A stretch of 11,242 bases of DNA from Candidatus Odinarchaeota archaeon (lineage in GTDB: Archaea; Asgardarchaeota; Baldrarchaeia; Baldrarchaeales; DXJG01). Position 1 is the first letter of the stretch. Every line of letters begins with the position of its first letter. The position numbers were made by a program, and so were the translations under genes. Under the pieces are notes generated by a model that ran no database searches, was not told where the DNA came from, and was given only the letters and a program-made list of their open reading frames with translations. The stretch is from NCBI GenBank assembly GCA_021158895.1, contig JAGGSW010000058.1, positions 1-11,242 on the forward strand, given 5' to 3'. Of the stretch, positions 5,766 to 11,219 are shown piece by piece.

Positions 5766-5816
5766 TAAGTTTATATTGGTATATTTAATGTATGTTATTG
5801 TGCTTATGCACAAAAA
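5766..5816 (+). promoter_or_regulatory. promoter and palindromic operator (site D) of the seven-gene operon
   Basis: TATA-like runs GTTTATATT (5769-5777) and TATATTTAA (5780-5788) precede the palindrome TTGTGC-TTAT-GCACAA (5798-5813). In the wider frame this is TTATTGTG-N6-CACAAAAA (5795-5816). The predicted transcription start falls inside the palindrome, which ends right before the ribosome binding site GGAAGGTGA (5817-5825). The layout is the same as at site A, so repression by one protein is likely. Confidence 0.7.
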
Positions 5817-5830
5817 GGAAGGTGAACAAA

Positions 5831-6169
5831 ATGGCATGGTGGTGGGGTCGTGGCTTCGGCAGATTCTGGTACTGGTGGAATCCGTTTACAGCAGCGTTAG
5901 CTAGCAGAGGATACTATTACATAGGCCCCTGCAGATGCGGATTCGGGCCACATGCCTTCTACATGACACCAACAGGGCAAATAGTACATGCATGGCAACT
6001 ATACGGCTTCCCATATGCACCATACCCATGGACACCACTAGGATTCCCTAGTGTAGCTCCAATGAGACCTGAAGACGAACTAAGGATGCTAGAAGATCAA
6101 AGAAAGGCGCTGGAAAAACAATTAGAAGAAATTAATAAAAGATTAAAAGAATTAAGAGGTGAGGGATAA
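5831..6169 (+). CDS. DUF5320-like aromatic protein with C-terminal coiled coil
   Basis: This 112-residue protein opens the large operon. The N-terminus is packed with aromatic residues and glycine (MAWWWGRGFGRFWYWW, 1-16). A middle part contains GPCRCGFGPH (C34, C36, H41), a possible metal site, plus Tyr/Pro-rich PYAPYPWTPLGFP (61-73). The C-terminus is a coiled coil (79-112, EDELRMLEDQ...LEEINKRLKEL). The plan parallels the minus-strand protein at 3964-4329, so the two are likely paralogues, but only this one has cysteines. Function is unknown for DUF5320-type proteins; a scaffold for the neighbouring metal-handling enzymes is my inference. I chose ATG 5831 over an upstream frame start at 5792 because GGAAGGTGA lies 5 bases ahead and the longer form would begin upstream of the expected transcription start. 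The stop overlaps the next start by 1 base. Confidence 0.82.
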   Translation: MAWWWGRGFGRFWYWWNPFTAALASRGYYYIGPCRCGFGPHAFYMTPTGQIVHAWQLYGFPYAPYPWTPLGFPSVAPMRPEDELRMLEDQRKALEKQLEEINKRLKELRGEG

Positions 6170-6360
6170 TGCCTTGGGGTTGGGGTGGAAGAGGATGGCG
6201 TGGCTGGGGACGCGGATGGGGTAGAGGTTGGTGCTGGTGGTTCTTCTTCTGGGGGCCATGGAGCACAACATGGTGGTACCCATGGACATATTATACACCA
6301 TACATGCGATGGACCCCTTACTACCCCTACTACACCTACCCGTACTACGGTTGGTGGTAA
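6169..6360 (+). CDS. 63-residue Trp/Tyr/Gly-rich small protein
   Basis: I do not recognise this protein beyond a resemblance to the aromatic N-terminus of DUF5320-like proteins. Of 63 residues, 16 are Trp, 11 Tyr, 3 Phe and 11 Gly; there is no Asp, Glu or Lys, and only one Cys (C22). It has two halves: a G-R-G-W repeat (residues 7-21, positively charged by Arg) and a Tyr/Pro/Trp half (35-63) with YYPYYTYPYYGWW at the end, separated by CWWFFFWGPW (22-31). It could be membrane-associated, self-assembling or a low-complexity scaffold; no classical transmembrane helix is obvious because the hydrophobic core is short. Expression is well supported: GGTGAGGG lies just upstream, the start overlaps the preceding stop (TAATG), and the next gene follows after 20 bases. 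Confidence 0.75.
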   Translation: MPWGWGGRGWRGWGRGWGRGWCWWFFFWGPWSTTWWYPWTYYTPYMRWTPYYPYYTYPYYGWW

Positions 6361-6380
6361 ATAGACAAGGAGGGTAAAAA

Positions 6381-6953
6381 TTGACTAAAGAGAGAATAGT
6401 AGTTGCAACACAAGGACCAGGCGGACTAGACGACTACGTCTCACCAATATTTGGTAGATGCCCAACATACACCGTAGTTGACATAGAAAATGGAAAAATC
6501 ACAAGAGTAACTGTTCAACAAAATACGGCAATGGCATCTCCCATGGGAGCTGGTATTCAAGCAGCGCAAATCATAGCTAATTTAGGTGCAAACGTCGTCA
6601 TGGCAGGGAATTTTGGTCCAAATGCCTTTGCGGCATTAACATCTCTGGGAATTAAAGTGATGGCAGGAATTATGGGTGTAAAAGTTAGAGACGCCATTGA
6701 ACAATATATTGCTGGAAAATTACAACCCATAGCAGCTCCAACCGCACCGATGCATATGGGACTAACACCGCCAATGGCAAGACCATCAGTTACACCAACT
6801 GCGCCAACCGCACCTGCGATTCCATTAAGACCTCAAATATCAAAAGAAATGGAAATTCAAATGCTGGAAAACCAAAAGAAGCTAATTGAAGAACAATTGA
6901 AAGCCGTAGAAGAAAGAATAAAAGAGTTAAAAGCAAAGTTAGGAAAAGAATAG
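6381..6953 (+). CDS. NifX/NafY-like (dinitrogenase Fe-Mo cofactor family) protein fused to a DUF5320-type coiled coil
   Basis: This 190-residue protein has an N-terminal NifX/NafY/NifB-C-type domain (about 5-113): IVVATQGPGGLDDYVSPIFGRCPTYTVVDIENGKI, then GAGIQAAQIIANLGANVV, GNFGPNAFAALTSLGIK and VRDAIEQYIAGKL. In the nitrogenase system such domains carry FeMo cofactor or its precursors; here no nitrogenase is in view and the ligand is unknown. C27 is a possible ligand. A Pro/Ala/Thr/Met-rich linker (about 115-152) leads to a charged coiled coil (153-190) nearly superimposable on the tails of the two DUF5320-like proteins in this window. It starts with TTG after a perfect AAGGAGGG. It is a tandem paralogue of the next gene, sharing GAGIQA, LGANVV, GPNAF and VRDA. 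The fold call is firm, the cargo inferred. Confidence 0.88.
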   Translation: MTKERIVVATQGPGGLDDYVSPIFGRCPTYTVVDIENGKITRVTVQQNTAMASPMGAGIQAAQIIANLGANVVMAGNFGPNAFAALTSLGIKVMAGIMGVKVRDAIEQYIAGKLQPIAAPTAPMHMGLTPPMARPSVTPTAPTAPAIPLRPQISKEMEIQMLENQKKLIEEQLKAVEERIKELKAKLGKE

Positions 6954-6962
6954 GTGAAAAAT

Positions 6963-7424
6963 ATGGTACGAATAGTTGTATCTTCAGCACCACCAGGAGG
7001 ACTTGATGCTGCAGTTGATTTTAGATTTGCCAGATGTGCCTTCTTCACGGTCATAGATGTTGACAATGGAAAAATTAGAGAAGTTAAAGCGGTCGCAAAC
7101 ACTGTGGCCACCGCTCCACATGGAGCTGGTATTCAAGCAGTTCAACTAGTTTCAACACTGGGCGCAAACGTTGTAATTACAGGAAACGTTGGCCCTAATG
7201 CGTTCATGGCACTACAACAAATAGGAATCCAAGCCTTTTCATGCCCACCAGGAATAACAGTAAGAGATGCTGTACAAAAATACTTAGCTGGAGAACTACC
7301 CCCAATTACAGGGCCCACAGGGCCGGGACATATGGGTATGGGTCCAGGAATGGGTCGTGGACGTGGAGCAGGCATGGGTAGAGGCATGGGCAGGGGACGT
7401 TGGAGAGACACAGGTAGTTGGTGA
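6963..7424 (+). CDS. NifX/NafY-like (dinitrogenase Fe-Mo cofactor family) protein with Gly/Met/Arg tail
   Basis: This 153-residue protein repeats the NifX-like domain of the preceding gene (residues 2-112): IVVSSAPPGGLDAAVDFRFARCAFFTVIDVDNGKI, GAGIQAVQLVSTLGANVV, GNVGPNAFMALQQIGI and VRDAVQKYLAGEL. Cysteines C25 and C94 (SCPPG) are possible cluster or metal ligands. Instead of a coiled coil it ends in a low-complexity tail (123-153) made of GMG, GRG and MGRG units and closing with GSW, similar in style to the GRGW repeats of the small protein at 6169. I chose the ATG at 6963 because GGTGA (6953-6957) is 5 bases away and the conserved first strand starts directly; an in-frame GTG at 6954 is the alternative. 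Role: probably cofactor or cluster carriage in partnership with its paralogue (inference). Confidence 0.87.
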   Translation: MVRIVVSSAPPGGLDAAVDFRFARCAFFTVIDVDNGKIREVKAVANTVATAPHGAGIQAVQLVSTLGANVVITGNVGPNAFMALQQIGIQAFSCPPGITVRDAVQKYLAGELPPITGPTGPGHMGMGPGMGRGRGAGMGRGMGRGRWRDTGSW

Positions 7425-7450
7425 ATTCACTAAGTTTAGGAGGAAAATCT

Positions 7451-8377
7451 TTGAATGTGGCGGAGCTTCTCAATGAAACGCATAAATTCAATGTACCAAC
7501 GATTTGCGTTACGGGCGGTAAAGGTGGAACAGGAAAATCAACGATAGCTGTTAATCTTGCAATCTTTTTTACCCTATTAGGGAAAAAGGTTCTACTGGCA
7601 GATTGCGATGTTGATGCTCCCAATATAGCAATTCTTCTCAACGTAAATTTAGGTTCTCGTGAAGAGGTTCATCAATTTGTGCCTCAATTCAATTTAGATA
7701 AATGCATCAAATGTGGAAGATGTGCAGAAGTTTGTAGAAGTCACGCCATACTTCATGTTAAAAATAGTTTTCCCATATTTTTTAAAAATCTGTGTACAGG
7801 ATGTGAAGCTTGTAAACTAGTTTGTAAATCTCAAGCAATAGAGGAAGGATATAAGGTAATTGGATGGACATCTATAGGTTCAGCGTATAACATAGACATT
7901 GTTTCAGGCGAGCTTAAACTGAAAGAAGCTGAATCAGCAGCTGTTGTAATAGCTGTAAAGGAAAGAATACAAAAAATGTTGAATACAAATAAATATGATC
8001 TGGTTATTATTGACACTGCTCCAGGAGCACATTGTGATGTAGCTCGTTCAATGATAGGTTCAGATATTGCTTTAGCTGTCACCGAACCAACACCTTTCGG
8101 GGCACATGACCTAGACCTAATATTAAGGCTTGCTGAGAGAATTAATGTGAAAATGAAAGTTGTTCTAAACAGATCAAATCTTTTAGAGAACCATGATGTT
8201 ATTGAAGAGATTTGTAAAAAACATTCAACAGATATTATTGCAAAAATCCCACTAGATGATCGTATTCTTAGAAGCTATGTAAAAGGAAAGCCTGTTCTCC
8301 TAGACAACTTAGATAGCCCCGGTGCAAAAGCTTTGATTAAATTAGGAGAAAAAGTTAAAGGAGTACTTGAAATATGA
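7451..8377 (+). CDS. MinD-type P-loop ATPase with inserted 2x[4Fe-4S] ferredoxin domain (first of pair)
   Basis: This 308-residue protein is a deviant-Walker ATPase of the MinD/Mrp superfamily: GKGGTGKS (residues 23-30) with the signature Lys, then DCDVDAPN at the end of strand 2. A bacterial-type ferredoxin module is inserted with C85, C88, C91, C95 and C115, C118, C121, C125, enough for two [4Fe-4S] clusters. The second Walker region reads DTAPGAHCD (188-196), unlike the PPGTG of its partner. Such ATPases often lie side by side near NifX-like genes in archaea and are presumed to couple ATP hydrolysis to iron-sulfur or electron transfer; no reaction is established. I chose TTG at 7451: AGGAGG (7438-7443) is 7 bases upstream, while the frame's earlier TTG/GTG at 7418-7421 has no such site and overlaps the previous gene. 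It overlaps the next gene by 4 bases (ATGA). Confidence 0.92.
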   Translation: MNVAELLNETHKFNVPTICVTGGKGGTGKSTIAVNLAIFFTLLGKKVLLADCDVDAPNIAILLNVNLGSREEVHQFVPQFNLDKCIKCGRCAEVCRSHAILHVKNSFPIFFKNLCTGCEACKLVCKSQAIEEGYKVIGWTSIGSAYNIDIVSGELKLKEAESAAVVIAVKERIQKMLNTNKYDLVIIDTAPGAHCDVARSMIGSDIALAVTEPTPFGAHDLDLILRLAERINVKMKVVLNRSNLLENHDVIEEICKKHSTDIIAKIPLDDRILRSYVKGKPVLLDNLDSPGAKALIKLGEKVKGVLEI

Positions 8378-9273
8378 AAGAAGTAGTCATTGTAAGTGGC
8401 AAAGGCGGTGTCGGCAAAACAAGCTTAACAGCTTCATTAGCTTACCTGTTTTCTTCAAACAACACGCGTTTAGTTGTTGTTGATACAGATGTTGATGCCC
8501 CTAATCTAGCTCTTCTTCTTAAAGGAGAAAAAGTAGGAGAAATAAATGTTAAAGCATCAGAAAAAGCCTTCATAGATTATGCTAAATGTGACAGTTGCGG
8601 AATGTGTGTTAAATATTGTAAAGAAAATGCTATACTTTGGAACTCGAAGGAAAATAAACCGTATATTTTTGATGTTTTCTGCGAAGGTTGCGGCGTCTGT
8701 AGTGTGGTTTGTCCTAGAAAAGCAATAAAAATAGAACTTGTTGAAAATGGATCAATAGTTATTTCACATTCAACATACGGTTTTCTAGTGGTTACGGGTC
8801 AATTAAAAATAGGTGAAGCAGGTTCAGGGAAAATAGTTATGGAAGTCAAACTAAAGGCTAATGAAATTGCGAAGAAAAACAAAGCTGACATTCTTCTTGT
8901 AGATGGTCCGCCTGGCACTGGCTGCCCAGCTATAGCAGCAGTCTCAGGTGCTCACTACGCCATATTAATAACTGAACCTACACCAGCAGCTCTAAGCGAT
9001 TTAAAAAGAATATATGAGATTGTTAAACATTTTCAAGCTCCAAGCGGACTTGTGATAAACAAAGCTGATTTAGAGGAAAACTTTAAAAAAGAAATTTACA
9101 AGTTTGCGGAAAGAGAAGGTATTCAAATTCTTGGAGAAATCCCCCTTGATAACGCGATCCCCTACTCACTTGCACAGGGAATTCCAGTCATTGAATACGC
9201 ACCAAATAGTCCTGCTTCAAAATCCATAAAGAAAATTGCTGAAAAAATACTACAAACGCTTCTAGGTGAATAA
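8374..9273 (+). CDS. MinD-type P-loop ATPase with inserted 2x[4Fe-4S] ferredoxin domain (second of pair)
   Basis: This 299-residue paralogue of the preceding protein has the deviant Walker A SGKGGVGKTS (8-17), DTDVDAPN (37-44) and a full switch DGPPGTGCP (177-185). The inserted ferredoxin module has C72, C75, C78, C82 and C103, C106, C109, C113 followed by Pro, the classic 2x[4Fe-4S] spacing. Residues 224-262 (SGLVINKADLEENF ... EIPLDN) are typical of the MinD fold. The two genes overlap by 4 bases and are probably made in equal amounts, and MinD-family ATPases dimerise around ATP, so a heterodimer is a fair inference. Its role, probably ATP-driven handling of an iron-sulfur or metal cofactor carried by the NifX-like proteins, is not proven. 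The stop overlaps the Mrp start by 1 base. Confidence 0.93.
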   Translation: MKEVVIVSGKGGVGKTSLTASLAYLFSSNNTRLVVVDTDVDAPNLALLLKGEKVGEINVKASEKAFIDYAKCDSCGMCVKYCKENAILWNSKENKPYIFDVFCEGCGVCSVVCPRKAIKIELVENGSIVISHSTYGFLVVTGQLKIGEAGSGKIVMEVKLKANEIAKKNKADILLVDGPPGTGCPAIAAVSGAHYAILITEPTPAALSDLKRIYEIVKHFQAPSGLVINKADLEENFKKEIYKFAEREGIQILGEIPLDNAIPYSLAQGIPVIEYAPNSPASKSIKKIAEKILQTLLGE

Positions 9274-10166
9274 TGATGAATAAAGAGGAAAAAGATGAAA
9301 AAAGCGTAGAAAAGGAAGCCACACCTGAAAAGCCAAAACTTAAGGTTTCCGGTGGAAGGCTTATAATAGAACATAAGAAAATTGCTGAAAAAATGAAAAA
9401 CATTAAACATAAAATAGTTATAATGTCTGGAAAAGGCGGAGTCGGCAAGACAACAGTCGCCGTTAACTTAGCATTTGCATTTGCATGGAAAGGCTACCAA
9501 GTAGGCATACTTGACGCAGACATACATGGACCAGATGTCCCCAAAATGCTCGGAGTTGAAGGACAACACCCAATGGGAGGACCAATGGGAATATTTCCGG
9601 TCATAGGACCACTAAACATCAAAGTAATGTCCATGGAACTCCTACTAAAAGATCCAAAAACACCAATCATATGGCGAGGTCCCCTAAAAATGAAAGTAAT
9701 CGAACAGTTCTTATCAGACGTAATATGGACAGCTCTAGATTTTCTGATCTGCGATTTGCCGCCAGGAACAGGAGATGAACCGTTGAGTATAATGCAGCTT
9801 ATTCCCGAACTTGATGGGATAATTATTGTGACTACGCCTCAAGACGTCGCGTTGCTTGATGTTAAGAAGGCTATTACGATGGCTAAGCAGCTGAATGTTA
9901 GGGTTCTTGGTGTTATCGAAAACATGGCTGGGTTTATTTGTCCACATTGTGGGAAAAAGACATACATTTTTGGTGTTGGTGGTGGCGAAGAAGCAGCGAA
10001 GGAGATGAATGTGCCCTTTCTAGGAAGACTTCCGTTGGACATGAGGATTAGAGAGGTTTCGGATCAAGGCAAGCCTTTCATCGTGGAGCATCCAGATAGC
10101 GAGGCGGCAAAATCCTTCATGCAAATAGTTGAGAAAATAGAGGAAGAGTTAGGCATCAAAAGTTAA
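9273..10166 (+). CDS. Mrp/NBP35/ApbC-family iron-sulfur cluster carrier ATPase
   Basis: This 297-residue protein is an Mrp/ApbC-type P-loop ATPase that binds and transfers [4Fe-4S] clusters in the cytoplasm. The deviant Walker A SGKGGVGKTT is at 52-61, DADIHGPDVP at 81-90, DLPPGTGDEP at 161-170 and the cluster-binding CPHC at 223-226 in GFICPHCGKK. A charged, Lys/Glu-rich extension of about 45 residues precedes the P-loop domain; the N-terminal DUF59 domain of bacterial Mrp is absent, as is usual in archaea. AGGTGA is 3 bases before the ATG at 9273 and 6 before a second ATG at 9276, so the true start may be one codon later. It is the last gene of the operon. Codon choice changes sharply around 9770-9785: before it AAA, ATA/ATC and GGA prevail, after it AAG, ATT and GGT/GGG. 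Confidence 0.95.
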   Translation: MMNKEEKDEKSVEKEATPEKPKLKVSGGRLIIEHKKIAEKMKNIKHKIVIMSGKGGVGKTTVAVNLAFAFAWKGYQVGILDADIHGPDVPKMLGVEGQHPMGGPMGIFPVIGPLNIKVMSMELLLKDPKTPIIWRGPLKMKVIEQFLSDVIWTALDFLICDLPPGTGDEPLSIMQLIPELDGIIIVTTPQDVALLDVKKAITMAKQLNVRVLGVIENMAGFICPHCGKKTYIFGVGGGEEAAKEMNVPFLGRLPLDMRIREVSDQGKPFIVEHPDSEAAKSFMQIVEKIEEELGIKS

Positions 10167-10180
10167 AAAGGTTTATTTAG
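10165..10180 (+). promoter_or_regulatory. possible TATA box ahead of the Cys-rich gene
   Basis: AAAAAGGTTTATTTA lies directly after the Mrp stop codon and resembles a purine-rich BRE followed by a TATA box. A transcript starting about 25 bases on would have a leader of about 60 bases. That leader includes the imperfect dyad TTGG-x-GATC-x-CCAA (about 10228-10241). The Cys-rich gene may instead be read through from the operon. Confidence 0.35.
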
Positions 10181-10262
10181 ATGTGTGAAGTATTATATTA
10201 TGACCTGCTTAAACTTCTAAGGTGGCATTGGTGATCTCCAACCTGTAGGCGAGGAGTAGTCC

Positions 10263-10571
10263 ATGAAGAAGTGCCAAGCAAACTGCAAATTTTTCCGATG
10301 CGCAAGGAAATCACTGGAAATAAGGAGAACAGGGCGAAAAATCGAATATTACTGCAGATGGGTCGGTGACCTTTGTGAAGGAGGAAGCTGCACATACGCA
10401 ACCTGTGTAAAGCACGCTTTACGTTCAGACGGTACATGTAGTCTCGCTGAACCCAAAAGGAAACCTAGAAGAACAATTAGAGAAAGAAAAGAAAGGGAAG
10501 AAAAAGTCCGTTTAGGAACAAAGGCGTTAAAGAAGTTCAAGGAATACGAAAAATTTATCGAAGAGATGTAA
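10263..10571 (+). CDS. small Cys-rich basic protein, unknown function
   Basis: I do not recognise this 102-residue protein. Eight cysteines fall in the first 59 residues (4, 8, 13, 31, 38, 43, 48, 59), in CxxxCxxxxC and CxxxxCxxxxC spacings with H51 nearby. This is consistent with one or two zinc sites or an iron-sulfur cluster; the spacing is not that of a ferredoxin. The second half (62-102) is a highly charged, Arg/Lys/Glu-rich helical stretch (KPRRTIRERKEREEKV... LKKFKEYEKFIEEM) that may form a coiled coil or bind nucleic acid. The ATG is firmly set by GAGGAG with a 6-base spacer. It lies 96 bases after the Mrp gene and ends 9 bases before the convergent DUF134 gene. A role in cluster or metal handling is suggested only by context. 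Confidence 0.8.
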   Translation: MKKCQANCKFFRCARKSLEIRRTGRKIEYYCRWVGDLCEGGSCTYATCVKHALRSDGTCSLAEPKRKPRRTIRERKEREEKVRLGTKALKKFKEYEKFIEEM

Positions 10572-10580
10572 TTTTAAACT

Positions 10581-10973
10581 TCATACTTCTTTTCCCTCTT
10601 TTATCTCTTCACTTTCTTTTTCTTCCTTCTCAACTAAAATGGGTGCTTGGGGAACAATAAAAATTTCTTTACCTTCAACTAAAGCAGATATAACTTTCTT
10701 TCTAGCGCTCTTAATAAGTCTCCAAATAGTTCCACGTGAAACTCCCATTCTTTCACCTGCTTCTTCCTGTGTCAACCCCTCAAAGTCAATTAAACGAAGA
10801 ACCTCATATTCATCATATGAGAGAAAGACAGGAGGCTTAGGCGCGCCAACCATGTTTTTTGGTAAAGACGGCGTAAAATGTTTTACAAATGGCAGTCCAC
10901 TTATAATTCTAGGTTTCATAGGTCTTCCAGGACCTTTAATTCTTCCCCAACGCCAACGTTTCGGGCCAGGCAC
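10581..10973 (-). CDS. UPF0251/DUF134 family helix-turn-helix protein
   Basis: This 130-residue protein is a UPF0251/DUF134 member. The conserved core begins with PRIISGLPFVKHFTP (21-35) and continues with FLSYDEYEVLRLIDFEGLTQEEAGERMGVSRGTIWRLIKSARKKVISALVEGK (50-102). The TQEEAGERMGVSRGTIWR part (68-85) is a sigma-70 region 4-like helix-turn-helix, so DNA binding is likely. The N-terminus KRWRWGRIKGPGRP is unusually basic and aromatic, and the C-terminal 20 residues are mostly Glu/Lys. DUF134 genes often lie near NifX-like and MinD-like genes in archaea and anaerobes; what they control is unknown to me. Three in-frame GTG codons compete (10985, 10982, 10973). I chose 10973 because GGTGA is 5 bases upstream of it, while the earlier two have no binding site unless leaderless. 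It is convergent with the Cys-rich gene. Confidence 0.87.
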   Translation of the reverse strand: MPGPKRWRWGRIKGPGRPMKPRIISGLPFVKHFTPSLPKNMVGAPKPPVFLSYDEYEVLRLIDFEGLTQEEAGERMGVSRGTIWRLIKSARKKVISALVEGKEIFIVPQAPILVEKEEKESEEIKEGKEV

Positions 10974-11035
10974 ATCACTCACCACAACAACTACAAATAC
11001 TATGTTAATGCCTCTTCTTAAAATTACCGAGCATC

Positions 11036-11046
11036 AATATTTATGA
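11036..11046 (-). promoter_or_regulatory. putative TATA box of the DUF134 gene
   Basis: On the minus strand CATAAATATTG (11046-11036) is a TATA-like run that would start a transcript near 11013, giving a leader of about 40 bases to the GTG at 10973. No copy of the TGTG-N6-CACA palindrome is seen here, so this gene is probably outside that regulon. Confidence 0.35.
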
Positions 11047-11089
11047 TGAAATTAATGTTTAGCAGCTATGTAGAAGACAAATGTAAAAA

Positions 11090-11112
11090 CATATACGTAA
11101 ATTCTGTATATG
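11090..11112. repeat. inverted repeat CATATAC-N9-GTATATG
   Basis: Perfect 7-base arms (11090-11096 and 11106-11112) flank a 9-base spacer in the divergent intergenic region between the DUF134 gene and the gene starting at 11220. It is a candidate operator, possibly for the DUF134 protein itself. AT-richness means chance cannot be ruled out. Confidence 0.4.
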
Positions 11113-11170
11113 CCATTTATGAATTTTTCCTCTCTTTTTGACTTGGTTGCTAAATAGGACCATTAGTAAT

Positions 11171-11183
11171 ACCTTAAATATGT
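11171..11183 (+). promoter_or_regulatory. putative TATA box of the gene at the right edge
   Basis: CTTAAATATG (11173-11182) lies about 45 bases before the TTG at 11220. A start about 25 bases downstream would fall near 11203, just ahead of the ribosome binding site GGAGGT (11208-11213). A second AT-rich run, TTTTAAATA, follows at 11191-11199. Confidence 0.4.
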
Positions 11184-11219
11184 ATTATCATTTTAAATAG
11201 TACCTCTGGAGGTCTAACC

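Noticed and set aside
5792..5830. In-frame ATG at 5792 extending the DUF5320-like protein by 13 residues
   Set aside because: It lies upstream of the expected transcription start, inside the palindromic promoter region, and lacks a ribosome binding site, while the ATG at 5831 has GGAAGGTGA at good spacing.
7418..7450. Earlier TTG/GTG starts for the first ferredoxin-ATPase
   Set aside because: They overlap the end of the NifX-like gene without a suitable ribosome binding site; AGGAGG at 7438-7443 points to the TTG at 7451.
10639..11046. Plus-strand open frame over the DUF134 gene
   Set aside because: The minus strand encodes a recognisable UPF0251/DUF134 helix-turn-helix; the plus frame is its shadow.
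11041..11060. Possible C/D box small RNA (ATGATGA at 11043-11049 resembles a C box)
   Set aside because: No CTGA D box or paired C'/D' boxes occur at suitable distance.
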